Assembly (NCBI RefSeq): GCF_019649055.1 | Contig: NW_026570357.1 | Location: forward strand, 186,001-250,000 | From: Paramacrobiotus metropolitanus | Lineage: Eukaryota > Tardigrada > Eutardigrada > Parachela > Macrobiotidae | DNA length: 64,000 bases | Direction of reading: 5' to 3' | In this document: positions 24,382-36,341 of the stretch, piece by piece | Numbering within the stretch: the first letter of the stretch is position 1 | Layout of the letters: every line of letters starts with the position of its first letter | Notes under the pieces: model-generated | What the model saw: the letters and a program-made list of their open reading frames with translations, nothing else | What the model was told of the DNA's origin: nothing | Databases searched by the model: none | Position numbers and translations under genes: made by a program

Positions 24382-25211
24382 CCTGGACTGTTTACAGGCA
24401 GCTGAGTATGTTGGCATTGTTGATTTTATACTCGATCGTCTATCCCGATCTTGTGACGGTCGGCGCATGGACCCGCACTGTGAAATTTTTCCGGTGAAAA
24501 TTGGAAATGGTGACATGATATGCTTGTTTCGGAATTTACATGCATAGTACATACAGATATATACTGACTTCGGAGAATCGTTACTTTGACAACGCGTAAT
24601 AACTTACACCACAAGTGCGGCGAAATAAATCGGTATACCGTCATCATACTCAAGGCAGTCGCGCGCACTCGGACGGCGTTGACGACGGGCTGACAACGAG
24701 GCTGCGAACACAGAAAAACGGGGAGGTGGCGCCGTGTAGGCCCGTAATCTGTGGAAGCACCCTCGTCGTTAAAGCGGTAATTTTCAAGAAAATGTTGAAT
24801 AACTGTTGTTCCATTGCGTTGTTCTCCATAGCCGCATTAAACTTTAAGCACTTTTATTCAGTTTCACGCCATCGCTGTCTCAAAGGGCTATCAAATGTAC
24901 CAAACGAGTATCAAATTCTGCATAATAATAGTAATTCTAATGGTGTGATAGAGGGTATGAATGCATGCAAAACGATTCCATTCCTAGCTGATTAACCAAC
25001 AACCAACAAGATCTACAGTTACAGACGCGCCCATTGTTCAATTTCGTTGCTAAGGAAAGCCAGCGACGCACAAATGAAGTAACAGACACGCTTTTTAGTT
25101 TCTAGACGTAAATATGACGGCCAATTTTTTTTTTTTTTATGGTACACCCATTTTGTTTATTATTTTTCCTCACCAAAGCATTTACAGTAACTTAGAAGGC
25201 AATTACTCTTA
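24382..25211. other. Intergenic, no gene recognised
   Basis: The segment lies between the 3' ends of AF gene 6 and retroelement copy 3. The open frame at 24615-24995 has no recognisable feature. A T-run lies at 25127-25139. Confidence 0.4.
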
Positions 25212-26176
25212 TTAAGCATCAATCGAGAGGGGCGGCCTAATTACAGAGAAAATTTGATCTAAATTTGCTCCCAATGGCGCTGTCCCCATGATCGATGCCG
25301 CATTTCCTCGTTGTATTTCAATGCTGATCCGTTGGCGAAGGTATTCCGTGGCACGTTTTTCGCCAGTTTCTTGTTGTATGAGCTGTCCAAATTCCGTTAT
25401 CGTGCGGGCAGCTTCCGGTCCGGGCGGCCCGAGCGTTTCAAAACCCAGAGGACGGAACCAGTACTCTTGGCCGATATCGCGATATTTCTCGATCTTGCCC
25501 TGTTCGGCCTGTGCTGCTGCTGCTCCCGCTCGTGCGGATGTCGCAATAATATGCGATATGGCCATTGTGTTGACGCAAGTAGCATCCCATGCCAGCATTC
25601 GTCCTCTATCCCATGGTGTCAAGGTAACTCCGTCTGGTCGCTTACTGTCTGTTGGAAAGATAGCTTGCGGTTCCAGTTCGCTTTCGAAACCAGCAGATGC
25701 GAGGCTACGTTTCACAATGGCGTTCAGGCATTTATGTGTGGGGATTCGTCCTCGGCTTTTCTTGCAGCTTAGACCATGGTAGCCTCGAGCATCCGCCCAT
25801 TCACCGCATACACAGCGGTGTGGGGTAATTACCGGTGCACCCAGACGCAAACCAACGGCGATTCTTACCACGGAGTCCGTAAGAAGGTTGCCAAGGGAGG
25901 CAACCGGCAGCGCTCTAACCATGCCCCATTTTCTTTCGTGCTCACACCTCTCAGCCTTGCCTGTTCGGAGATGTCATTCCCGGCTGTCGCTCGTAGCCGA
26001 TCTGCGGTGTCGCGAATTATGGGATCGTCCCAAACTTTCTGGGTTGGTCGCGCGTCCAGGTGTGGGAGGTCATGTTGGGTTATTTGGAGCCATTGTGCAG
26101 TAGCATCACGACAGTAGACGTCCGGTTCGAATACAATAATTTCCGATGTTAGTGGAGCTACCGAGTAAGCTGACGG
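25212..26176 (-). mobile_element. Non-LTR-like retroelement fragment (copy 3)
   Basis: It is homologous to the C-terminal region of copies 1 and 2. An upstream part (about 26176-25912; SAYSVAPLTSEIIVFEPDVY ... STKENGAW) and a downstream open frame (25922-25212; LPVASLGNLL, CVCGEWADARGYHGLSC, RPDG, LAWDATCVNT) are separated by a one-base frameshift at about 25911. The RT core is absent, so the copy is 5'-truncated. Its left end sits directly at the stop codon of AF gene 7, so it now supplies that gene's 3' flank. Confidence 0.75.
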
Positions 26177-28979
26177 TCAATTATCGGCAGGAGGGGACAG
26201 CCACGGCTCAACTTCCAGCCTCCTGCACAAAACCGCTGCGGTGATTTTGGTCAGTTTGTTCGTATCCATATTGCGCAGGTCAGACGCTGTCCACTGGCAG
26301 CCACGATAGTGCGTTGAGGAACGCGGATCGACGCTCTGATAGTGGCAGAGACTCTGCAAACAGTCAAACCCTTGCAACACCCGGCTGGAAACGACATTTT
26401 TAACAGGAATTTCCTGGCTGCTTTAAAGCATATTGCAACCGTTTAATAATCTTCATTTTCTATTTACTTCCTTGAGTGTCTCTTGCTGTAGTGTCGTTCA
26501 CGGTGGCTCATGTCTCACCACTGCTATTTGCTAGGTTTAAATTTCTACGGGTATTTTCCAGATTTGAACTCATCGCTTCAAATAACGTCTAAGTTTCGAG
26601 TTTCAGACGATTTTACTGTGTAGTTATCATGTTCAGTCCACTGTAGCATTTATTGAGATGTCTGCCTGCCGTGCAATAAAATCAATAAACCCAGAAAGAT
26701 ACTCATTTACCGGTCCCAGTGCGTAGTAGCGCTCCTCAGCAACCGCCTGGGCCATCCACTGCGACAGGAGCGCTAAACGGACCGGTTGCTCCACAAGATT
26801 CTTCTCGAAGAGATCCCACAGCTGCATTTCCAGCTGCTGGTCTGTCTGACAGATGATGGAGTACCGCGGTACGACGGCAGTCAAGCGCGATTCCTTAACA
26901 CGGCACCGTGTCCAGCACACACGCTCCGCTATACCGCATATTCGCGCCAAGCACTTCAGGGTCTCCGTTATGCGCCAGTTATCGTGGTGCTCCAGCGAGC
27001 AGCGACCAAACAGCAGCGTTCCGACGCGGTTACCGCTGCCGATTATATATCGAACCATGGTGGCCGCAGCGTCGCAATCGCTCAGCTCCATGTGCATCAG
27101 AACGACGATCTTGGTTTGACGGTTGACGCAATGGAGAAGACACGTGACCGCCCAGAACAAGGGCGACATGCCAGGCGACAGGCTTTCCTCGCGGCGGCCG
27201 GAGACCCACACATCGCGGAAGGAGGCGTCTGTGGTTAGAATCCCATTCCACAGAGCGCAGACACGCAGGCAGCGTGTGCGGTTGATGCTATCCAACGACT
27301 GGAGGACTTCCACCAACAGAATGGGTAAGAATGGGAGTTCACAACTGACACTCTCCGTGCATTTCGGATCCAGTCTCATGGCTGCCGTTCGAACGAACAG
27401 GTGTGCTGAGATGCCGCCGTTTAAATTGCGCTGCAGTTTCAATCTCGCGTACACCTCGCTCTGTAAAATAATTTTATTTTTAATTACGCAGTGCTTGCCG
27501 ACTTTTCTAATATTTCTCAATAACCAGTCCGTTTGACTAGTATATCTTGAGCAACCCGTCTGCACAATATTTTGTTTTCTACTCGACCCTTTTGTACCAG
27601 TTACAGATAGCCGCAAAGCTGTTTTAAGAGAAAAATTAAATTAATTGACTTCCTTAGTACATGTTATTTCAACCGCGATCATCTGTTATATGTTAGGTCA
27701 AATGACCTATGGTTGCTGGTCAGTGGTCCTCAGTAGCTAATCTAGACTGATTTCGGAGGGAGGCCGGAGAACTACCACCAAAGCGGGCGGTATTCTCTCG
27801 ATTTTTCGGCTGACTTTAAGGGGGCCTTCAAGTATTACGTAATGCTCGAGGGGTAGGGGGTGGTGTCGGCTTTTTGTTACACTGTGCTACATGGGGTAGG
27901 GGGTCCAAAAATTTTTGTTACGTGCGGGCCGACACCCCATAAAAAATCGAAAATAAATAATACATTTTAATTTCAGTTTTATGGGGGGTGGTCGGGCTTT
28001 CCATTACGTATTCGGCTGGGGGGGTTGAAAATTTTGCTATCCTGCTGTTACAACTTACAAGGGGTAGGGGGTTGTTAAAAACACGAAAAACTGCGTTACG
28101 TAATACTTGAATCGCGCCTTAAAAAATTTCGCAATGTACCATCCACTTTGCTAATTTTTTGACGCCCAAGTTACCGGCCGCGGGGAATAACCCCTCGAGC
28201 TCCCCCCCTCCCCACTAAAATGGAGACTGAGACGGTTGGTTTATAATATATTTAAAGTACGAGTATCCGGTTGCTGAGAAATGCCGTACTTTTGTCGATA
28301 GAATCAGAAAATTCAAAATTCGGTGAATCAAGAATCGCACCAATTTATCCGGTTGCAACGCAGTGTGGAAGCCAAGCTGCAGGTACTGCAGGGTCTCATT
28401 GAGCACTTTGATGCAAAGTACTTCTCGCTCCTGAAACAGCGTTGCCGTCAAAATCTCGAAGGGCACTGGAAGCCCGGTTGCGCAGGGCGGCAAAGGACAG
28501 CTGCGGATAACAAAATGGGCCCGATGCCGAGAGAGTTCGGCGTCGGTGGGCGGCCGGCGCACCTGTTCCGTGGGCAACAGAACTTTGACAGCGCCGTACG
28601 GCAGCTGCGCCTCCACGATGAAGGCATTGGCAAAAGGGGGTTCCTTTCCAAGGGACCATGCCCTCCCGGGGTACCATATCCAAGGGCAATCAGGGCCAGC
28701 TCGCAGGAGGACCTGCACAGTGGGGTCCTTGTTTACATCCAAATCGATCCCCTTCAAGCCACGGACCAAACGATCCATGGCTGCCCACCACGTCCACAGC
28801 ACACCCGAATGAAAGACGCGACCGTATTCAACAAATTCCGAGTGCAGGCCAGTGCAACCGAAATCGATGATCAGGCCGTTCTCCGCCACGTTGATGACTT
28901 TGCCCAGCTGCAGCAGGCCGTCAACGAAGACCTCCACTGTGTTCCATGTGTACTGTTCGTGCTCGGTGTAAACAAACAT
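26177..28979 (-). CDS. AF family gene 7 (Agenet-like + F-box), intact
   Basis: Exons are 28979-28341 (213 codons), 27460-26711 (250) and 26353-26177 (58 plus stop), all phase 0, giving 521 aa. The start ATG gives MFVYTEHEQYTWNTVEVFVD. Module 1 has LIIDFGC, WIWYPGRAWSLG and AVKVLLPTEQVRRPPTD; it carries an insertion (WTWWAAMDRLVRGLKGIDLD) between the two Agenet-like halves. The F-box begins near residue 257 and reads LPFLPILLVEVLQSLDSINR; two residues (SE in FLPSELL of relatives) are missing from its first helix, which could weaken Skp1 binding. The tail has WAVTCLLHCVNRQTKIVVLM, VGTLLF and LWDLFEKN. Exon 3 has SLCHYQSVDPRSSTHYR. Intron 1 contains a MITE (27816-28122). The stop is followed immediately by a retroelement fragment, which may provide the polyadenylation region. 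Confidence 0.83.
27816..28122. mobile_element. MITE-like element with TTAAGG ends
   Basis: It starts TTAAGGGGGCC-TTCAAGTATTACGTAA and ends with a near-complement, TTACGTAATACTTGAA, then CGCGCCTTAA. About 25 bases at each end are inverted, and the interior has several GGGGTAGGGG blocks like those of the 6606 element, so the two may be relatives. No coding frame is present. It lies in intron 1 of AF gene 7. Confidence 0.7.
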
Positions 28980-29807
28980 TGTGCGCGTCGAATAGGTACC
29001 GCTACCTCGCGATGGGACAGTACTCTTCAAAATGATTCACAGAAATAAAAAAAGTTTTGAAAGGAATCTGTAGTCGTAAAGCAAAGACAATTTTTAATGG
29101 GAAGGAAATTAAATTTAAGGAATATAATTCGAATATTACCGCTTTCTCCAAGGTAGTCGTCGCTATGGGCGGCAGCCTAGCACTTCAGCACGTAACTTGC
29201 ACAGGTATCTCGATCAGAACTTCATGCCAGTCAATACGAAAAGTCAGACATCTTTCTCTGTTGGCTGGTGTACAGTCAGTGCAGCGCATAAGTTATGATT
29301 CTTAGAAATAAGAACGGGTATATTAAAAAACGGAGCTGTGCAGCGCGGTATCTCGAATACGTGCGGTATAGTTGTTTTGACCATTCAGAGCGTAGATAAA
29401 CCCCGGATCGTGATGACACACGTTACCAGTCGTTTCTACTGCGCAAAATGCACAAAAAACCTACACAGGCGTTGGAAGTTACCCGAATGTCTGAATCTGA
29501 GCAATGGCAGTCATCAACACCTGCAGATTTGTCACATTCTTTGGCAACTTGTTAAACGAATGATTTTTTTGTTGTTAATGGTACCTAGTCATTGGTAGAA
29601 ACTTGTTTTTCTGATCCTTGCGCAGAGTTGGCCATACATAATGTGAAATTTTGTGAAACGTACGCGAGGTTAGTCTGCATGCAGAAAATAACAGTGTCTC
29701 TCTCTATCGCGCTCTATTCAGTTGGCAGCGTGGTTTCTACTGGATTTTCGTACCTGTACGCCTGACGGTAGAGAACTGATCCAACCTGAGCCAGCGCCAA
29801 CGGCATC
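28980..29807. other. Head-to-head spacer between AF genes 7 and 8
   Basis: It is 828 bases and must carry both promoters. Open frames at 29057-29305 and 29338-29598 have no support. No clear TATA box was identified. Confidence 0.45.
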
Positions 29808-32152
29808 ATGCACATTTACGGTGTGGACGATAAGGCCTTGCATGCGTGGAACGCCGTGGACGTTCTCGTTGACGGATTGCTGCAGCACGGCCGCGTTATC
29901 GACGTAGCGAAGAAGGGACTGATAATCGATTTCGGGTGCGAATCCCAACAGGCGCAGTTGATCGACCACGGACACATCTTCCACTCCGTCAAACCGGATT
30001 ACAATGTGGATGCCCGTCAGGACCGCAGTGTGGAAGTGCTTCTGCGCGCCACCGCGAACAGCCCGTGGACCTGGTTCGCGGGTACCATGGACCCCGGGAA
30101 CTCTCTGAACTGCTGTGCCGATGCGTGCATCGTGGAAGTGCGGCTGCCGTACGGATCCTTGACGGAGCTGGTGCCTCGCCAACAAGTGCGGCTACCGCCC
30201 TCGGGCGCGGAGCTTGTCAGACGCCGCGTGGGGGCGGAAGAATTCCAGATGCGGGAGTGTGCGTTGCCAGCGGCTTGGTCCAGGCCGCTTGTGTTTGGAA
30301 ATTGCGTCCGATTGCTCCTGCAGCGAAGGCATCCCGTCTGGTTTGGGAGCGTTAGCCAAGGCACGCTGCGCTACATGCAGCGGGCCCGGGAGCGTCCGTT
30401 GCAGCCCTATGATCTGGTGCGTAGACCGTTTTTCAAGATGAACTTTCTTTTGTTGTAGCTTTTTATTTCTCTCGCTCTTCGTAAAGACCTTCAAGTAGCT
30501 ACCGGTGTTAGTGTTAAGGTGAATGGGTGACGTATTTTTAAGTAGCCAGGCTTGAATTTATTTGCTCTAGAACCGATTTTCTTCGCGTTTTTTTTCTGTT
30601 AGCGTGTCAAGCACAGCTTACTGTTTACTGAGTACTTGATAATTTTTAATTCACTGGAACCGTTTCTTCGGTTAATTACGTTGTAAAAAATGAGTAATGA
30701 AGGGGTTGATTTTTAGTTTGAAAATGTTTTTTTTTTTTGGTTCGATGATCTCCAGACGAATAATTTTTATCCAATAACATCAAACCAAAAATAACTCAAT
30801 TTTGCAGGAAGCCGTCTGCATGGAGGCGTGGAAGGAGCAACAAAATGAAATCCCACGTCAGCTAACCAGTGCGGTTGCCGAACCGCCCGCGAAGCGACAG
30901 CGGACATCCAGCGAGACCTGCGAAGCGGCGCTGCATCTTCCCAGTGAATTAATGGTGGAGATCTTCCAGTCTCTCGACTCCATCAACCGCTTCCGCTATC
31001 GCCGCGTCTCCGCCTTGTGGAACGCCATCCTCACAACGGAAACCTACTTCTCCGATGTGCACGTCTCCGGCCGCCCAGCGGACTACCCGGCATCCTGGAC
31101 CACGCCCGGCTTCTGGTTACTAGCCACAATGTTCCACTGCGTTAATAGTCGCACAAAGACCCTCATCCTCACGCGCATGAACGTCGGGCAGTGCGACTGC
31201 GCAACCCAGATGATCCGCCACAAAATCGGGGGCATTGGAACGCTGGTGTTTAAGCAGTGTGCCTGGTCCTATCCGAGCTTTGCGGTGGGGGAAATCCTGT
31301 GGCGTCGCGGGACTGTCATGCGAGTGTGCGGTACTGCGCAGCGCGTGGTGTGGTCGCACTGCCGGATTGAGGAACCCCGCCTGACGGCTATTATTCCGCA
31401 GTATGCGCATAGTTGCCAGCGGGAGCAGTTGGAGATGGAACTGTGGGATGTTTTTGAGAAGCATCTCGTCCTGGAGGAACCAGTGGATCGAACTGTTTTG
31501 GCGGAATGGATTGCGCAGTGCGTCCAGCATGGTGGGTTCAGATATCTTACGACGGTAAGTCGTCATTTCGTGTAGTTTGTGCAAGCACATGCCATAATTT
31601 CTATCGCATTAACACAGCAGAAAGTACCAAAGTCACTGGTTACGCCAGTACAGTCGAAAATACAGAATCTATAACTTTCGCGTTAAATACGTGCTACCTG
31701 TACAGAACCTTTATGTTACAAATTTCGGGAGAAATTTGTATACTCGTACATAATGTTAATGCTGCATTGCTACACAGATATTAAGCATAATAAATAAAAT
31801 TCAAAAATACTCTGCAGATCGATAAAAATTCATAGCCGAGCATCGAGCAGGTCTGTTGCTGTGATCGGAGCAATGGCAAGTTGTCAGGCCTGTCACTTAG
31901 GCGCAACAAGGTGTAAGAAAGAAAATGTGACCTGGGGGGAATATACACATGAACCGTACTCTACAGATGGGTCATGGATGTTATGTCGTCTCGTAGATGC
32001 TCTACACCTATCTGCAAACGGATCCGCGCCCTTCCAACCCCTATCGTCACTGCTGGTGGACGGCGCCCACCGTCGCGGGTCTGCAGGTGGCCCAACTGAC
32101 GCCGCTGGCCGCGGCGGCTCTCCGCTGTGCCATGAAGGACAAGCAGTGGTAG
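29808..32152 (+). CDS. AF family gene 8 (Agenet-like + F-box), intact
   Basis: Exons are 29808-30416 (203 codons), 30808-31554 (249) and 31997-32152 (51 plus stop), giving 503 aa. The donors are GTGCGT and GTAAGT and the acceptors TTTGCAG and CTCGTAG. The start gives MHIYGVDDKALHAWNAVDVL. Module 1 has LIIDFGCESQQAQLIDHG, WTWFAGTMDPG and SLTELVPRQQVRLPPSG. Exon 2 has an NLS-like PPAKRQRTSSE about 15 residues before the F-box (LPSELMVEIFQSLDSINRF, from about residue 246; the following C of CALWN is S). The tail has IGTLVFKQCAWSYP, AQRVVWSHCRIEE and LWDVFEKHLVLEEPVD. Exon 3 has LYTYLQTDPRPSNPYR and QLTPLAAAAL. Wording is closest to genes 2, 10 and 13, which form a subgroup with WFAG/WFRG and RQQVR. 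Confidence 0.85.
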
Positions 32153-33934
32153 GCGCCTATGCGTCGGGGTTCTGCTGATTCGCGTTGTCATTTTGGGCCT
32201 TGCAGCTAAAGACGAACGATGCCCTACGGGCTTAGTGTAACTGGAATAAACCGATGAATTGAGTTTTTTTTACTACCCTCCATGGAATTACTTTTAGTTT
32301 TAGCGAAGGCCTACCCTAACTGATTGGCTCTTCAGCGGCCGGTTAACAAGTTTGATAAGATTTCAGACGTACCGGTAGGTTATTTTATTGATTTTATTAG
32401 TAGACAAATATGTGGTTCCTGCAGATTCTTTTGTTTGGGTCGCGTCAGTTTCTAACTTTCTAAAAGCCATTACAGACTGCAGTAAACAGTACTGTAGGGA
32501 TAGTATTTGTACGAACGATAATACCACTCCGTAATGATTCATCTTCCATCTCGTTACGAATTGTCCACTTTACCGGCTAGTTTCCTTTCTCATGAATTTC
32601 TAGAATTCAATCTTTTACTCAGCTTGCTACAGCTTGCATCTACTTGATCAACCTTGTCCTAAACTCTTGCCCTAAACCTTGCTCCATTTCTTGAACGCCC
32701 TTGTCATTAAACATGCCTTGAGTTACGTTGTTGCGTTTTGACCGCTTGGGATGAACCTGTGTCATCCCAATCGGAGCCACCTGTGTAATTGTGTTACATC
32801 AGTAAGAGCGTCCTCGGCCAGCATCGTTGCCGGCTGTGCCACCTTTCGTCCTAACAGCCGCATAATCGTGGTAAAGGCTGATCGCCACCCCACTAGAACA
32901 GCAGCCAGATAGGCTGTTGTTACAGTATACAGTAAACGCTCGGTTACCGGCGTCCGGCTGGCACGCGCCACCACGCACATACGGCTAAATTGCCACCGGC
33001 AGCATGCTTGGCGGCTAGCAGCGCAGATGTCCTGAACGTATCCCAGCGGTTCAGAATTAGCGCCTATAGCTTGTAGGTTTTTGCACTAGTAATTTCTTTT
33101 CCCTTGTCTCTTGTTTCTGATGCTAAACAAAATGCGCTAAGAAGCACTGAAAACTTCGACAACGTCCTAATGGTAAGGTATGAGACGTATCTGACACTAT
33201 GCTAATTACAGACAACGAGCATATTTAACTAATGCGTACATTAATAAAGCGCATATATATACGTATATTAAGCGTACTTAACTTACTATTTGATTGTTTA
33301 CTATACTAATCGTATTAAAAGTAAAATTAATTGTCTGATATTCCAGCATCTAGAAAACCAAAAACAGTTCACTATGTGTAGGCTGTAGTTACTTCGATAC
33401 GGGTAACTGTCAAATGTCGATATTCAGCAAGTTTTATCACCGCAGCGGGGAAACTACGCATGCCGCTTTATGCCGCTTCTGTTATTGGTACCGTGGAAAA
33501 CGTTGTTTTGTTTAATAAAAAAAATTTATTAAAATAGTACAGATTTTATCCTACTCAGTGATCTAAGTTTCAATTTTTGAGAATACAGTATTGCACCTAT
33601 GCTGGTATCACTGGTCAGTGACTCAGTAGAGTGTCTCAACCGCCCCAGGGCGGCGCGTCGGTACAAAACAAATTTTGATTCTGAACCATCAACTTATGAA
33701 GCTGCTAATCGTTGTCATGACAACGATGCATCATGCATCAGGTTTAAACTGCTTTCAGTGTTTACTCTCGGTACGCTTTTTGGAAAACAGTTGTGTTCAG
33801 TATTCTGTTTAAAAACTTTTGAAGTAATCAGGCGTTTCGTTTGTAAGGTCGCTTAAAATTAGCGTTACCCCAAAAGCTCACAGCAATCTCTACCGGAGAG
33901 CCTGACAAGCCATTATACACATTATACGATCACG
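32153..33934. other. Intergenic between AF genes 8 and 9
   Basis: It contains the second copy of a dispersed repeat (32554-32935). The rest is AT-rich with no supported gene; the open frame 33599-33856 shows no family features. Confidence 0.45.
32554..32935. repeat. Dispersed repeat, copy 2
   Basis: It matches 16264-16650 in the same orientation with point differences and small gaps. Shared blocks include TTACATCAGTAAGAGC and CAGCCAGATAGGCTGTTGTT. Confidence 0.75.
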
Positions 33935-34793
33935 ATGTTTGTTTACAATGAGGCGGAGCGCTGGCGGTCGCTCTACGCGTGGAACGCCGTGGAGGTCCTC
34001 GTGGACGGTGTGATGCAGCTGGGCAAAGTAGTCAACTTAGCAGAGAAGGGTCTGATCGTTGATTTCGGCTGTGCTGGACAGCGCTCCCAGTTCGTCGAAT
34101 ACCATACCGTCTTCCAATCGCAGAGACTCTTGACTTCTGGAGGCGCGCATGTGAATCCTGGTGTGCAGGTCCTCCTGCGCGCTGGCCGCGATTGTCCCTG
34201 GGCATGGTATTCCGGGAAGGCGCTGTCCCTTGGCACTGACAGTGAAGGCTATTTGGCAGGTCTGGTCGTCGTGGAGGTGCAGTTGCCCCACGGCATCGTC
34301 AAGGAGCTCCTACCCATGAATCAGGGGCGCCGACCGCTTTCGGAATCCGATTTGGCACTGTTGAGCGTGCGGGACGGAGGCTTTGTTATCCGTGAATGTT
34401 CCTTGCCGGCGACATACTCAGGCGGATTTCAGCCACCCTTCGAGATTCACCCCATCAGGCTTCCTCGAACGCGGAGAGTTTTGTGCACGGCGGTGCTCGG
34501 CGATAGGCTGTTGTACTTGCAGCATGGTGTTGACCGTCCGCTGCAGCCTGAAGAGCTGGTGGGTTTTATAAATATCAGGCGATTATTGTAGTATGTACCA
34601 TAGCAGCGCTCATTATACTATAACTTGAAACGAATTTTGTTTTTTTGTGGCCGCGTGCTAAGTTGTGGATGTTCTGTATTTTAAAGGAACCCACTGAGTT
34701 CCTTTACTTGAAAGATCACGTGAAAATTTCGAATTTGTTGGCTGCTTTTTTTTTAAAGCAGGATTGCACTTTAACTTATAGAGCAATTTAAAG

Positions 34794-34822
34794 CCTTAAG
34801 GTTTACAGTGTAAACCTTAAGG
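34794..34822. repeat. 29-nt perfect palindrome
   Basis: Fourteen bases CCTTAAGGTTTACA, a single central G, then the exact 14-base complement. It lies in intron 1 of AF gene 9 and is followed four bases later by a second perfect palindrome. Confidence 0.9.
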
Positions 34823-34826
34823 TCCT

Positions 34827-34849
34827 GTCGGTGTAAACTTTACACCGAC
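34827..34849. repeat. 23-nt perfect palindrome
   Basis: Eleven bases GTCGGTGTAAA, a central C, then the exact 11-base complement. Both palindromes share a TGTAAA core. Confidence 0.9.
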
Positions 34850-36341
34850 CTGATTGCGTGTAGAGTCTAATTAAGTACCAGTACAGAATAAATAAATAAA
34901 GCGTGCATACGTCATAATACGTGCCGTGCGCGCATGTTGTACGCTTTATTTTCGACGGTTAGGTATCTTGGAATGCCGTGAATAAAAAAGGTATTCGGCC
35001 GAGAAAACATAACTGATTACGTTTTGCAGGAAGAGTTGTACAATCGAATGAAGAAAAACGGCGACATCCCAGAAAACTTGATCTTTTCGACCCAGATTAC
35101 AGTTAAGGGACAAGACAGACACCGTCAAGCCAAGGCCAGCTGTCAGCTATTCCAGTTCTTGCCCAGCGAGCTGTTAAGGGAAGTCTTCCAGTCCATGGAT
35201 AGCATCAACCGCATCCGTTGTCGCCGCGTCTGCGCCCTGTGGAATACGGTCCTCACCACGGACGCCAACTTGCCCGATGTGCGGGTCTCCGGGCGAAAAG
35301 AGGACTCTCCGTCGTCCCGTATGCCGCCGTTATTCTGGGCCCTCAACTGCCTACTTCACTGCGTCAGTGGTCGCGCGAAGTGGATCGTTCTAGCTAACAT
35401 GGAGATGAGCGAATGCGACCAGGCTGACACGTTGATTCGCTACAGCGCCGGCCGCATCCAGACGCTGGTGTTTAACCGGTGTTCGTGGATTGGCAATGCC
35501 TGGTCCAGTTCTTTGGGGACCATCATGGAATGTCTGCGGCGGGTGTGCGGCACCGCGGAGCGCGCGGTGTGGAAACAGTGTCACATCGGGGAGCGGCGCC
35601 TGACTGCCGTCGTGCCGCAGCACTCGATCGTCTGTCTACCCGACGAGAGGCTTTTAGAGCAGCTGCGGGATATGTTCGAAAAGCATCTGGTTGTGAAGGA
35701 ACCGGTAGATCGGGCGCTCGTGCCCGAATGAATTGCCCTCTCGGTTCAGCATAATTAATCGGACCAGCTGTGGCATGTAGGTGCTAGTAATTCGTTCTGT
35801 TTTCGGCATTCTTTGATTTTTCCGAATTCCCGTTGCTTACACAATAAATATTTGCATTCCGAACAACACAGACATGGAATTCTCCGCGATTTTCTTTTTC
35901 TAAAACCGATGAGGTGGTCATCGATGTCTGTACACAAGCATATATATGAGATTCATAAAAAATTATCAAGTCTTTTGGGAGCAGCGCGCGCATATAGGTA
36001 ATTCAATTTTCTCACTTATTGTGAAAGTGTCCGGAATTCAAAAAACCTCGAAGAAATGTTTATGGATGTGTTATATTCTTGATTACCTATCCCTAATTAA
36101 TTTCCTTTGGTTTTTGCGATTTTTAGTCGCTGTACTACTACCAGACCGAGGATCCACGCAGCTCAACGCATTATCGTGGCCATCAGTGGATATCGTCCCA
36201 CATCCGCGATGTGGATGCGAACAAAACTGACCATAATCACCGCAGCGGCCCTGTTTGAGGGGCTGAAGGAAGCGCGCTGGTTGAAGCAGTATCGTCAGTC
36301 GTAATTATTCTTTTTGATTCCGTTAAGCTATGCAGGCTTGT

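Larger units (their letters stand above)
33935..36304 (+). pseudogene. AF family gene 9, two nonsense codons and one frameshift
   Basis: Exon 1 is 33935-34558 (208 codons; MFVYNEAERWRSLYAWNAVEV, LIVDFGCAGQRSQFVEY, WAWYSGKALSLG, IVKELLPMNQGRRPLSE), exon 2 is 35030-35776 and exon 3 is 36127-36304. Splice sites are GTGGGT/TTTGCAG and GTAGGT/TTTTAG. Exon 2 has a good F-box (FLPSELLREVFQSMDSINR then VCALWN) but a TGA at 35729-35731 replaces the tryptophan of the conserved EWIA motif and a TAA at 35756-35758 replaces the tyrosine or similar residue before SDQLW. Exon 3 is 178 bases: an extra base near 36223, in an A run, puts LTIITAAALFEGLKEARW out of frame. Two substitutions to stop are hard to explain by sequencing error. 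It is closest to genes 5 and 7. The 3' end abuts the left arm of a large inverted repeat. Confidence 0.85.
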
